A DNA stretch of 64,000 nt from Metaphire vulgaris (taxonomy: Eukaryota; Annelida; Clitellata; Crassiclitellata; Megascolecidae): contig CM030851.1 of NCBI GenBank assembly GCA_018105865.1, forward strand, positions 2,944,968-3,008,967, in the 5' to 3' direction. Of this stretch, positions 25,141 through 35,824 are shown piece by piece. Within the stretch, counting starts at the first letter, position 1. The number at the start of each line of letters is the position of its first letter. Under the pieces are notes generated by a model, which searched no databases, was not told the DNA's origin, and worked only from the letters and a program-made list of their open reading frames with translations. A program made the translations under genes and the position numbers.

Positions 25141-25609
25141 TTGCCCCGTGTAGCCTATACAGTATACTATATATAGTATATAGACCTATAATACGTGTGT
25201 GTGTGATATATATGGACATGTGTGTGAGTTCGTACGTAGATACTAATGTCGTTTTCCATGCTAAACTATATGTGACATTATAATTTGAAGTGTCAACCGC
25301 CATATTTGGCATTGCAATTTTTAGGTCGTAAGCATTAGGCCAGACTGAACCGTTACGTGCACGTAGCACAGTGAATTTTTGCGTTGAATTATATTATTTA
25401 CAAATTAAAATTCGTGCTCATGAGTTAATAGAATTGAATCTTATAAAACGGAAACATAAATGTAAACATTAATTATTTACGGCTCTAAGCTTATGGCTTA
25501 ACCCAAAATAAAATTTCAGTATTGAATTTATTTAATGGCCAACAAAATTTGTAATCGGTTTTGCACAAATCTCACAACTATAGTCTATAGGCCTGTATTA
25601 TGGATATAT
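25141..25609. other. no gene recognised
   Basis: AT-rich, no supported feature. Confidence 0.4.
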
Positions 25610-25736
25610 AAGGGATCCGAGGCTTCCCTGGCTGCAACCCTGGTGATTATGCCAATAAAATGTAGTAAATCCGAATTGAACCCGCGACCTTCTGCTCCAG
25701 CGTCAAACATTGTTACCACTCAGCTAACTTCCCGCC
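25610..25736 (-). mobile_element. tRNA-derived SINE fragment
   Basis: The minus strand opens CGGGAAGTTAGCTGAGTGG (A-box-like) and has GGGTTCAATTC (pol III B-box) about 50 bp later. The head matches the SINE at 40118-40349. The 3' limit is approximate. Confidence 0.55.
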
Positions 25737-26349
25737 CAAAATTCAAGCGTTTTAGTCAGCATTTATTAAATTTTGGAAGTCTAATGAAGTTTTCATCCTA
25801 TTGCCTTTGAACATTATTATCAGAAACACTGTCAACCATGCATTGGGCGTCCGTTGGGGGTGCAAAGGGATGCACTCGCACCCCATGGGAAAATTTCTGC
25901 GGTCGCCCATGCTGTCAACTTGTTCACTGAAACCATTTTTTCCGGTCGAATCCTTCTGCAGTCAATAATATTCAATTTCACTCTCAGTGTTTTATCCAGA
26001 CTCCAGGCCTTTGGAGGGGGAAGTGAGGCTTTTGGGAGGCGAAAATCGACTTGGTTGGAGGAGAAAAGACACAATTCAATGCAAAATTTGTGTAAGTGCT
26101 GGGATTTTGGGGGGAATTTTGGGGTTTTTTTGGAGGGGGAATCTCCCTCCTAACAGGCCTTTATAAAACAACGTTTGACTCCTCATATGAATACTATCTC
26201 GTCTACAAACATGGCTGTCTATTTTCCGAATCGGAACACAGTGTCTCAACATGGCACTCATCTACGACAACAACATATGGCCATATTGGACGGAATCTGT
26301 CTTTATTCTTCTTTAATCCTCGAATCCACCAACAGGTCGCTGTTGTCGC
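25737..26349. other. no gene recognised
   Basis: Contains degraded G-rich repeat-like DNA (25850-26150). No exon recognised. Confidence 0.4.
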
Positions 26350-26992
26350 TTGGAATTTGACGACACACACAACAATCAGCCTGTCAATCAGACCGCCGAG
26401 CCAATTGTAACAGGTGTCCGCGTCGCGTGTTTGCCTCGTCGTCGGCCGCGTCCGTCTGCCGCGTCGCTCGACCGGCCCCCTGCCGGTTCCGCCCAGCACC
26501 GCGTCCCTTCGCTCCCGCTCCCATTGGCCGACCGACGTCAACCCCCGCTGACAGGCGCATCTTCGACACGGAGACGACAAAATCCGAAGTCGTCGCGATG
26601 GGAGATCATTCTCCCGGACGAAGCGCGACGTCGTCAGTTGACCTGCGACGACGACGACGAACGCCGGGTTTTGATTAGGAGCAAGGACACACGGCGACGA
26701 CGACGGCGACGGCGACGGCGGCGGCAGCGGAGGACTTATTGAGCGGCGCGAGAAAGGAACGCCGCGTGACACAAGAACCTACTTGATGTCACTCGACGAG
26801 AAGAAGTGCCCGGATCGACGCCCGTAAGCGTGAATAGGAAAAGAATCGACAGAAGAAGGGGAAGAGGAAGGGGAGGAGGAGATCTCTTTTCTCTCTCTCT
26901 ATCGGACTAGGTTCCCCTCTTCACGGGGAAATAGTTCCGGTGAACGAAAATCGAAGATAATCCAGGAAGTGACTGGCGTCAAGTTAGGGACG
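26350..26992 (+). promoter_or_regulatory. CpG-rich promoter / 5' UTR region of the Zic gene
   Basis: Composition shifts sharply from AT-rich to CG-rich with many CG dinucleotides (about 26400-26760) and stays so into the coding exon, like a CpG-island promoter. A reverse CCAAT box (CCATTGGCC) lies at about 26521. No TATA box was found. The transcription start is unknown. Open frames here are compositional shadows. Confidence 0.5.
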
Positions 26993-27977
26993 ATGCTGAA
27001 TCCATTCATCGACAACGCGCATCACGCCATGCACCTCGGCTCGACCGGGTCCTTGAAGCTGAGTCCCCAGTCGGCCGCCGACGTGGCCGGGTCGATGGGC
27101 CTCGTGCACGTCCAGGGCGCAGGGCACCCCTTCGCCGCCGCCGCCGCCGCCGGTCACCACAGCGCCTACGCCGCCTGCACGCAGTCGCATCGCTACACGA
27201 CCGCTGCCAGGGACCTCCTGCTCTGTCGCGACGGACTTCGGCCTTCGTCGCTGAACGATCCCGCTGGACACCATCTCGGAATGTTCGTGCCTTCGACCAA
27301 CGGACTCCACGGATCTCACGGATATCCGGATCCGACAACGAATCCTCTTTTCGGCGGACTTCCTGCGCCGCAGGACATGAGACTCGGACTGTCCGACGTC
27401 TACGGGCGATCGCCTGTCGATCCCTACTCCGCCGTCCAGATGGCGGCCGCGGCGGCGGCGGCGGCGGCGGCGGGGGGCAGTCACGCCCACGCGGACCCCT
27501 TTCTCCCGTCGTCGAATCACGGCTTCTCCGGATCGCAGGGGATGCGTCGGACCGTTGAGTCACGGCAACCATCATCAGCATCATCATCAGCATCATCCTC
27601 CTCCTCCTGGATCCGGTCCAGGGATGTTCTTCCGCTATCTCGACCGAACGCCATCAAGCAGGAGCTGTTCTGTCTCTGGGTGGAGACGCGTTGCAGTGCC
27701 TACGACCCGAAGAGCCCCTGTAACAAGGCGTTCCTGACGATGCACGAGCTGGTGACGCACATCAGCGTCGAGCACGTCGGCGGACCGGAACAGACGAACT
27801 ACACGTGTCTGTGGGAGAACTGCTGTCGAGACCTGAAGCCGTTCAAGGCCAAGTACAAGCTGGTCAACCACATCCGCGTTCATACCGGAGAGAAACCGTT
27901 TCCGTGTCTCTTTCCAGGCTGCGGAAAGGTATTTGCGAGAAGCGAGAACTTGAAGATTCACAAACGAACTCACACAG
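26993..27977 (+). CDS. Zic: Zic-family zinc-finger transcription factor, exon 1
   Basis: Encodes residues 1-328 plus one base. Zic proteins (Drosophila odd-paired family) are nuclear DNA-binding regulators of neural, mesodermal and segmental patterning. The start at [10 protein letters not shown] is the first ATG in a good context; a GTG eight codons upstream is ignored. Seen: a ZOC-like [10 protein letters not shown] (69-78), a ten-Ala run (151-160), IKQEL (221-225), and fingers 1-3. Finger 1 is C227, C243, H256, H261; finger 2 C272, C277, H293, H297; finger 3 C305, C310, H323, H327. CLW at 227-229 and 272-274 gives the tandem CWCH2 signature. The donor GTAAGT falls after HKRTHTG in phase 1, the family's conserved intron site. 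Oddity: between about 27535 and 27648 the conserved linker (MFFRYLDR after a His/Pro-rich run) is in the +1 frame, so two compensating indels scramble about 35 residues. Confidence 0.95.
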
Positions 27978-27992
27978 GTAAGTGACGTTTAA

Positions 27993-27998
<6 letters not shown>

Positions 27999-28040
<42 letters not shown>
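27999..28040. repeat. (TA)n microsatellite
   Basis: Pure AT dinucleotide run just inside the Zic intron. Confidence 0.95.
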
Positions 28041-28043
<3 letters not shown>

Positions 28044-28345
28044 TTCAGGTAATTTCAATTGATTTAAAGCATGCCTTGGCAGAATATTCAAAGTCCGAAA
28101 CTGAAACTTCTTTTGGAAAAATTGAGAAACTTGCGTTGTTCCTACACTATAGTAACAATACAGTTTTTGCATTACTTTTATAGAAAAATTGCTTTTTGAT
28201 AGACAAACAGTTTTCATTTACAGGGGCAAAATTTAGCAAAAAAACGGAAATCTGGAACTTGTTCATAAAAGAACCAAAGCAGAAATTGAACTGGAGTGCA
28301 ATATGAGTGACAATGGTTTTTTAAACGGCAGATATTCTTGAAATG

Positions 28346-28519
<174 letters not shown>

Positions 28520-29096
28520 TTTAAAAATGAATATCATCATCATCATCATCATTGTCTTCATGTACTTTCATGAGTCGCAAATACGCGTTGTCATTCATTT
28601 ATTTTGGGAGGTCTTCTTTTTAAAATAATTATTCCTAAAGTTGTATTCTTCGTAAATTAACGATTCTGCGTTTTAAAATGACAATCAGCTGGCACTCAGG
28701 GCCACCTTAAGGTTTAGACAGTTTGGGCACTACCTATAGGGGCGAAAAATTTGTTGGGGCGAAATAAATCGGGACAAAAATTTTTTGAGGCGCGTTTTTT
28801 AAGAATAATGAATGAATTAATATAATTTAATATTATTTTCTTTGCTTTGCTATTTTTGGCATAAATAATAACGGGTGCATGACGTCACTAACATGAGCAC
28901 TGCTGTAATTTTAACCTTGTTAGTCATAACACATAAGCTAAAATTAGTGGGTAAGAAAAAAAATTTTTGTAATGTAAGAAAAAAAATTTTAAAAAATGAT
29001 TTTAAACAGACTTGCTATTTGTTATGTGAAATATATCGTTTTAACGGTAGGCATAAAGTATTAGGTTTTTAGCGTTTGGCAGTTGATACAGTACCG
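28520..29096. other. intronic, no feature; degraded MITE start
   Basis: CAGGGCCACCTTAAGG at about 28698 resembles the left end of the 13743 element, without a right end. Otherwise AT-rich. Confidence 0.4.
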
Positions 29097-29280
29097 CAGT
29101 GGCGGCTCCACAGGAGGGCCGGGGGGCCTGTGCCCCTATTGAGTGCCTGGCCCCCCCAGTTGCCCCCATGTTGGGACCCTATACTTAATGCTACATACCT
29201 AACAACAAATGGTTGGCCCCCATGAATAGAAGTTGCCACCCCAACTGCCCCCCACTTGCCAAATCCTGGAGCCGCCACTG
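29097..29280. mobile_element. hAT-type MITE (GGCGGCTCC family), reference copy
   Basis: 184 bp, perfect inverted ends CAGTGGCGGCTCCA / TGGAGCCGCCACTG, exact 8-bp duplication CAGTACCG. The clearest copy of the family in the window. Confidence 0.92.
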
Positions 29281-29488
29281 CAGTACCGCAGCAGACTACA
29301 GTGTATACAGACTACAGTACCGTCCGTATGGTACCAAATGAAATGACAAGCAAAATGCCCAGAGGCTGGCTAAAGACACAATTTAGCAAAATGGTCAATG
29401 GTCATTGGTGGATGGGTGCAATAGCACTACACTGATGTCTGCTGCCCAGATTAGCAACACTATTATAACTATATCCAACAGGCTATAT

Positions 29489-30673
29489 CAGGGTTTCCCA
29501 TACATGTTGGAACTGCGACCCACTTCGGTGGTTTTGTAACGTGTCGCGACCCTTATCATAGCATGTAAGATAAATAAATATTTTAAAAAAATATTTTGGC
29601 CATTTGGCGAACGTTAGTTGAAAAGAATTCTCTAAGTTTTGAATAAATGGCAAAACAAAAGTTCTGATTCAATTCGAATGAAAATATGGCAAATATATCA
29701 GGCAGATTTTCTCGTATTTTTGTCAATTAGGAAAAAATTTGAGAGAAATATTGAAATTTCTTCTTAAAAAATTTTGCCATTTCTTTTTTAAAAAATTTTA
29801 TGACAAATTCAACCGAATTATTGAGGAATAAGATTAATATCTATAATATTAAAATCCTTATCTGTATGTCTTTTACGTTCTGATTGGTTGACTATTGGTA
29901 GACTTTAAAATCGAGCGTTGACTATTGGTGACCGTTTATGAGCGTTGACTATTGGTAGACCGTTTACAAATTGGTAGACCGTTTAGTCTATGCGCTGGTG
30001 GGCGAGCCGTTTTGGTAGTTTACGTCGCGATGCGTTGGTGGGCGAGCGTTGACTATTGGTAGACCGTTTAGTCCTTACGTCGCGATGCGTTGGTGGACGA
30101 TGTTCGAAGACGACGTTGCTATTGGTAACAATTGTTCGTAGAACCGGTTTAGTCGAGTCATTGCAGCGTCAGAGGGCTGGGCGTGCGACGACGTTGCTAT
30201 TGTTATTGTACAGCGTCACAAATGGCCACAGTTGCAGATTTTAAAATGGTCGTAATTACGTGGCGCACAGCTTGGCTTGTTGTTCCTATTAGGTATAGCA
30301 GTTTATCCTGAGCGAATAAGATTAATATCTATTTTAATTTTTAAAAACACTATAGGTCAGTGTTTTCCAATTTTTTTTAGAACTTTACGACTCCCTTTAG
30401 CGGCTATGTAACATGCCGCGACCCTGCAAACATATTGTTAACTAAATTAGATAAAGCACTAATCATTTTAATATAGGCCGTATATGGAGTGTTGCAGGCA
30501 TGAAAATTTCTTTAAACTTAAGCATATTTGCAACTTTCAAGGCCTTTGACATTGTGGTATTGGTTAGAAAATGACACTTTTGAATCTAATTTCGCGCTAC
30601 CCCGCGACCCACTATAGCCTACTGATCCCTGAGACCCACTTATGGGTCGCGACCCACAGTTTGGTAAACACTG
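29489..30673. repeat. tandem A-B composite repeat, locus 2
   Basis: Unit A starts CAGGGTTTCCCATAC at 29489. Unit B (30358-30673) is uninterrupted, with ends CAGTGTTTTCCAA / TTTGGTAAACACTG. A different 470-bp element is inserted in the junction (29843-30314). Confidence 0.7.
29843..30314. mobile_element. insertion with 16-bp flanking duplication
   Basis: AATAAGATTAATATCT stands at 29827-29842 and 30315-30330. The uninterrupted repeat at locus 1 has this word once. Inside, GTTGACTATTGGTAGACCG and GCGATGCGTTGGTGG words recur two to four times. A stretch near 30100-30150 matches 51040-51075 in reverse. The long duplication suggests retroposition, but no tail or promoter is clear. Confidence 0.5.
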
Positions 30674-31004
30674 GGCTATGGCCAGCGGCTGTCAGCGTCA
30701 GCCCCACAGACAAAATGTCAGTAGATTGTGGACTGTGAACAAAATCGAAGCCGCAATTTCCCTTCCCGCAATTCTCGCAAAGATCTCTGCGGTCGGTCAC
30801 ACGAACCGGATTCATGTATTGCAAAATTTAAACTTAAATAATATTCAGTTATTATGTTTCTTAGTTAGAATTAACTAAGAATTTTTTTAACTTAGACTTT
30901 TTCAAGATCATATTGTCTGTTTAGATTTTGCCATTTTGCAATTCTCTCTATTTTTTCAAATCATTTTCAATTTATCACAATATATGTAATGTATAGTATA
31001 GTGT
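30674..31004. other. intronic, no feature recognised
   Basis: AT-rich sequence without supported elements. Confidence 0.4.
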
Positions 31005-31155
31005 ATAGGGGTATCCAGTGTTTACCAACAAAGTCCGGTTGCTCCGCCCACTGGTGGGCAGAAACCATAGAAACCATTTTGTCTATTAATAGACACCAAT
31101 GTCAGAAGCAGATTTCTTGCTCAGTGACCATAGAGATTGTTCTGGATACTCCTAT
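31005..31155. mobile_element. MITE with ATAGGGGTATCCAG termini
   Basis: Ends ATAGGGGTATCCAGTG / CTGGATACTCCTAT. Same family as 4817-4981, opposite orientation. Confidence 0.6.
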
Positions 31156-32246
31156 TGCATTATTCGCATAAAAATAAGATAAAATACTGTGTGTTCCTTA
31201 TTATAAGAAGGCTAGTGGAGCTAAAAGCACGGATATTGTCATAGAGCATGAGAAGGAGCTATGATTTCAAGATTTCTTATGATCAAATAAGAGCACTGAG
31301 CACAGTCGAGTCATGACTGTCGTGTGTTAATGTAATCGATTTCTGTGAATGGGCGAAAATTCAAATCTGCCTAGGGCGTCCAAAAGTCAAAAGATGGCCC
31401 GACTGGCGCTACAGAAGTTCCGTGATTGAATTAAGTCATTCATATTGCCATGCAACCCTATTACTACACCGAGTTCAAACGTATCACGTTGCAGGATAAT
31501 CCAGTAGCTAATATATCTGGCAGTTATTTCCCGCTGTAGTTGGACACCTTTTGATAGCGCTCTTATTTTGACTTTGTTTATCCGCGTGCATAGAGCCCAT
31601 GAGTTGTAGAACATCTAGGTTTTACGATACCAAGATCTTCTTTGTAGTTCGCCGTCCTATAAAGCCTTGCAGCAAAGACCGAACAGGTAAAGTACACTGT
31701 ATGCCTATAATAAGACCAGCGATTTACCGCGTTGAATCTTTCGTTTATACCTTTGTGACACTTTGCGACCAGAAGTCCTTTTAAGAAGGAGTTAAGCGCG
31801 TGGAGTTCAATCATTGCTTTCAGTGATACTATAAAGATAGGCAAGCATAGGGTCTCGACGGGCATAGTAGGCCTACTGCATCGGATTGGTTTTGTATTAG
31901 AAATGCTTAGAGCTGATGACAAGCGACATAGAGGAACTCATTGCCTTATATGAAGCTCTATTGATACGTCTTCACCGTCAAATATAATCTAAGCAGATCA
32001 TATATCGCTTCTTCTTGAATTCTGCAAAGCCAAAACTCAACACGACCGACTCAATAATTATGAGAATGTAATTACCATTTGCCATATGTCGATCTAAAGC
32101 CCTACTTTATGCATTGCCTCTTACACCAAATCCAATTTCAACACACACACACACGCACACGCGCGCGCACACACACACACGCGCGCACACACACACACTC
32201 GCGCGCGCACCATGAATGTTGCATAGAATGTTCCATTTACATTGTA
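31156..32246. other. intronic, no feature; (CA)n at 32137-32210
   Basis: Unrecognised sequence. A CA/CGCG dinucleotide tract is at 32137-32210. The minus-strand 114-codon frame at 31578-31922 shows no domain. Confidence 0.4.
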
Positions 32247-32789
32247 ATATAAAAGGCATTAGGTCATCTGGCGAACGTTAGTTGAAAAGGATCTTCTGAG
32301 TTTTGAATAAATGATAAAACAAAAGCTCTGATTCAATTTGAATGAAAATATGGCAAATATATTAGGCAGAATTATTTGTATTTTGCCAAAAAAGACAAAA
32401 TGAGGTGTAGTAGATATTGAAATTTCTTGAAATTATCTCTTTTTAATTTTGCCAGGAGCATACCATTGTTAAGCGTCTTAAAAATCTTATAAGTATGGCA
32501 AAATCGCTTAACCGCTAGGCATGAACACATTGACTTTAGAGATTCCCTATTGTTAGCGGAGTTTCAGAGCAAAATGGCAGGAATACGCTTTCCTTGCGTA
32601 ATTGCGAAATCAGATTAAATTTTAAAAAGTACCATAGAGTTGGGTTTCCATACCTTGTTAGAACTGTGCGACTCACTTCGAGCGGTTTTTTTTTAACAAA
32701 CCGCGACCCTGCAAACTTATTGTCAACTAAAATTGGATAAGACACTCTAATCATTCTAATAAAAGCCGTGTATGGAGTATCGCAGGCAT

Positions 32790-33136
32790 CATTGGCGGAT
32801 CTAGGGCGCCCGGGGACAAAGCATGCTGATTGGCGCCCCCTCAACTTAGCGAAAATCCTAAGAAGCCAAAGAAGGGCGCCGCTCTGCCCGTTTTCACGCT
32901 CCTTCATTCTTCATTCCACCAGTGTTTAATCTAGGCCGTTTCCGGGGGAAAAAATTGCCCTTTTCCCCCAGGAAATTTCAAATTCCCCGGAAATTTTGGA
33001 ATACTACATGAACTAACAGTGGCCCCTTGCAGAATTTCCCCGGCTTTGTCAGTTTTCCCCCGGCTTTTTCAGTTTCCCCCGGAGTCCAGGAGTCTAGATT
33101 AAACACTGCATTCCACTCACTCTCGATCCGCCTCTG
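32790..33136. mobile_element. hAT-type MITE (GGCGGATC family), hosting another MITE
   Basis: Ends CATTGGCGGATCTAG / CTCGATCCGCCTCTG, flanked by GCAGGCAT and GCAGGCAG (7 of 8). Confidence 0.75.
32920..33108. mobile_element. hAT-type MITE (TTTAATCTAG family), nested
   Basis: Ends CAGTGTTTAATCTAG / CTAGATTAAACACTG with exact 8-bp duplication CATTCCAC. Confidence 0.9.
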
Positions 33137-33186
33137 GCAGGCAGATAAATTTCTTAAAACCTAACCTGATTTCTTAAATCACCTAA

Positions 33187-33262
33187 ATTTGGCAAGTGGG
33201 GGGCCGTTGGGGGCAACTTCTAATCATGGGGGCCAACCATTTGTTGTTTAATGTATGTAGCT
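33187..33262. mobile_element. fragment of GGCGGCTCC-family MITE
   Basis: TTGGCAAGTGGGGGGCCG through CCAACCATTTGTTGTT matches the interior of 384-803. Termini absent. Confidence 0.55.
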
Positions 33263-33332
33263 TCCCAACTGTGACATTGTGGATTTGGTTAGAAAATGGC
33301 ACTTTTGAATCTAATTTCGCTCTACCTTGCGA

Positions 33333-33676
33333 CAGAGGCATAGCGTCCCAATGGCTACTATGGTTCTAGCCATGGGCGGCACACATGATGGGGGGCGGCA
33401 AATTTTGTAAGCGACCTTTTTGTGTTTGTAGGGTTGTTGAGGAATTTTTGGCGAAGGCGAAGGGGCGGCAAAATGTAGAAGAGGCAGCAAATTCAAATTC
33501 AGTGACGACGAACTTTTTTGCTTGCTTGTCGGGTGGTGTGGAGGAGGTTTAGCGAAGAGGCGGCAAAATGGCAAAATCAGCGGCGACGACCTTTTTTTGC
33601 TTGTCAGCTGTAGTAGGTTGGGGCGGCATTTTTTTTCCAGGCGCCATGGGCGGCACAAGTGCGCGCTAAGCCACTG
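33333..33676. mobile_element. hAT-type MITE (GGCTTAGCGC family)
   Basis: Ends CAGAGGCATAGCGTCC / GCGCGCTAAGCCACTG, exact 8-bp duplication CCTTGCGA. Contains the module at 33504-33532 (variant) and 33585-33607 (near-consensus). Confidence 0.88.
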
Positions 33677-33812
33677 CCTTGCGACCCATTGGACTGAACC
33701 CTTCGACCCAATTTTGGGTCGCGACCCATGCAGAGTTTGGGAAACACTGCTCTAGATTAACGGCTAAGCCACCAGCGTCGGTCGCTGCTTGCTTCAGAAA
33801 CTGGAGATCTCA

Positions 33813-33892
33813 GATCGGCGCCGGTGTCGTATAAATTTATTTCCGCGCCGGCCCATGGGGAAATAATTTTATACGACACCGGCCCCAAAGCT
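33813..33892. mobile_element. 80-bp foldback element (GGTGTCGTATAAATTT termini)
   Basis: GCCGGTGTCGTATAAATTTA, a short GC loop, then the inverted copy ending TTATACGACACCGGCC. Almost the whole element can form one hairpin. A longer relative with the same ends is at 44536-44870. Confidence 0.65.
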
Positions 33893-34428
33893 CGAAATCG
33901 AGTATGCATGGGAAACCTGTATTCTTAACATAGGCACCGTAGACCTTGCGTCTTTATAGCCGTTTTGAAAATGCATTCGGCGCTCACCTAATTCTCCGGA
34001 ACTTCAGATCCAAGTTCCCTGTCAGTACCAGAGACGACAATGGGTTAGGTTAACCCGTGGACAAGCAACCCAAATGCCGGCATGGATTGGGTTGGGTTGG
34101 GTCGGAGATTTGATGGGTTGCGTTGGATTCTAAAACATGGACCCATAGTCATCTCTGATAAACACTTAACCCGCATTGACGCTCGAAAAATACTTTTGTT
34201 ATGTAGAGTAATTAATTCTTGGAATTTTTGCGTTAGAAAATCGTCAAGGGGCTACTCATGAGCAGTTGCAAACGACGATTAACCCCCCTCCCCCCAATGC
34301 TTTGCAAAGTTGCGACTTCCAGCTTGTGAGTGTGGATATGGCGGAGTGTTTTCTCCTGTGTGTGTGTTGTGTTTGTTTATAGACGCGTCCGTATCAAAGA
34401 GCGTCTATGTGTGTTTGTATAATGTATA
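33893..34428. other. intronic, no feature recognised
   Basis: Includes a degenerate GGTTGGGTTGGGT stretch near 34085. No gene or delimited element. Confidence 0.4.
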
Positions 34429-34886
34429 CAGAGGCGTGATCTGTGTAAAAAGGTGTGGGTCCAAATGAAAATCCACAAAACAATGTTTATTGAAACAAGC
34501 CAGTGCTCAGTGGTAACAATTCAATACATTATTATAATTATCATACTTAAACCAGAAACCATTGCACATCAAGTCATCAAGCATTGTCAAATGTCAATTA
34601 TCTCCTGTGAATGTTGTGTTTGACAAAGGTAGACCTACCGGCGAACGACCTAAAAATGACAAAATGGAGTCAAATGAAAATGTGACGCATGTTTATCCAT
34701 AGAGCTAAATAATACCTAGATAGTCAGACGCGAGGATTGTATCAGGTCTTTCTGTTATAATTGTAAATCTAGCTGTTCTCATTGGTCTCCTAATAATAAA
34801 CAATTCTCAAAAAAGTGGGTGGGTCCATTGCTTGCCAGCTCTAAAAAGTGGGTGGGTCCGGACCCAGAAAAACACATAGGCCCCTG
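34429..34886. mobile_element. hAT-type MITE (GAGGCGTGATC family)
   Basis: Starts CAGAGGCGTGATCTGTGT, ends ACACATAGGCCCCTG, exact 8-bp duplication AATGTATA. Confidence 0.82.
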
Positions 34887-35099
34887 AATGTATATGTGTG
34901 TTCGGCTCCTCCTTTCTCAACCAGGGCTTGCCACCGGCTATGGCGGAGCTTTTTAGCATTTATTTGGATTTGGGTCTGACTGATTGTCTGATTGTGAAGT
35001 TCCAGTATTGTGTGTTTTTGTTGATAACAAATATAATTAAGATGAGTTCATTCATCAATGCGTACTTTGGAACGCCTGTTACTGAACTCCTTTTGCCGC

Positions 35100-35172
<73 letters not shown>

Positions 35173-35260
35173 GAGACAACTTATATAGCGCTGTGACATA
35201 TTCAAAGGTGAAAGTCAAAAGCGCTGCTGTCAGAGTTAACCTCTTAGAGAGGATGGGAAA
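35100..35260 (-). mobile_element. L2/CR1-like LINE 3' tail with (ATT)n
   Basis: On the minus strand, CAGCGCTTTTGAC followed by AGCGCTATATAAGTTG and then a pure AAT repeat (35100-35172). The same arrangement ends the LINE fragments at 24957, 48065 and 52075. Coding part lost. Confidence 0.55.
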
Positions 35261-35362
35261 ATGACGTCTGGAAAACCTAATCAGATGGCGATAGGAGTTC
35301 GCTGCAGCGACAAAATCCGATGGTCAAACCACGAGAGAGCTTTCTTCCACAAGTTCGATTAT

Positions 35363-35565
35363 CAGAGGCGTAGCGAGGGTATCCGGCGCCCAGAGGCAAA
35401 AGTGGACTGTTGGCGCCCCCCAGCACTGCTTACGAGCAAAAAAGGTCGCCGCACTAGTTTCTTCTTATTTATTATGTATTTAACTGACCCCAAAATCCCC
35501 ATTTTGGCGTCGCCTCACCTCGGCGCCCGGGAGCATATGCCCTCTGTCCCCTCGCTACGCCTCTG
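35363..35565. mobile_element. hAT-type MITE (GAGGCGTAGCG family)
   Basis: Ends CAGAGGCGTAGCGAGGG / CCCTCGCTACGCCTCTG, flanked by TCGATTAT / TCGATGAT (7 of 8). Holds one reverse-strand module at 35431-35452. Confidence 0.8.
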
Positions 35566-35572
35566 TCGATGA

Positions 35573-35586
35573 TGAAGATGATCATT

Positions 35587-35619
<33 letters not shown>

Positions 35620-35652
35620 GTCGTCGTCGTCGTCATCATCATCATCAGCAGC
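35573..35652. repeat. (ATC)n / (GTC)n microsatellite
   Basis: ATC repeats with a GTC block, followed by CAGCAGCAGC. Confidence 0.9.
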
Positions 35653-35824
35653 AGCACCAGTGTCAATGTCAATATATAAGTAAAATTATCACACCAACTG
35701 GTTTCACACGCACTATCTGGTAGTTTTTCCCACATAGTAATTGCATTTTTATGATATTTATGCATATTATATATATATATTATATATATTATATATATAC
35801 TGTTTGGTGTTGATGTTTCAAAAG

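Larger units (their letters stand above)
32247..33749. repeat. tandem A-B composite repeat, locus 3, multiply interrupted
   Basis: Unit A lacks its left end. Unit B begins near 32640 (GGGTTTCCATACCTTG) and ends GAGTTTGGGAAACACTG at 33749. Inside B lie elements at 32790-33136 (which holds another at 32920-33108), a fragment at 33187-33262 and an element at 33333-33676. Removing them leaves sequence collinear with 30358-30673. Confidence 0.7.

Noticed and set aside
26203..26772. 189-codon minus-strand and 130-codon plus-strand frames upstream of Zic
   Set aside because: Arg/Pro/Ser-rich translations of CpG-rich promoter DNA; low stop density there is expected by composition.
26984..27596. Minus-strand Arg-rich frames opposite Zic exon 1
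   Set aside because: Shadows of a GC-rich coding exon whose plus-strand product is clearly Zic.
32137..32210. Alternating CA/CG tract as Z-DNA regulatory element
   Set aside because: Sequence is compatible with Z-DNA but is an ordinary dinucleotide repeat in an intron; nothing supports function.
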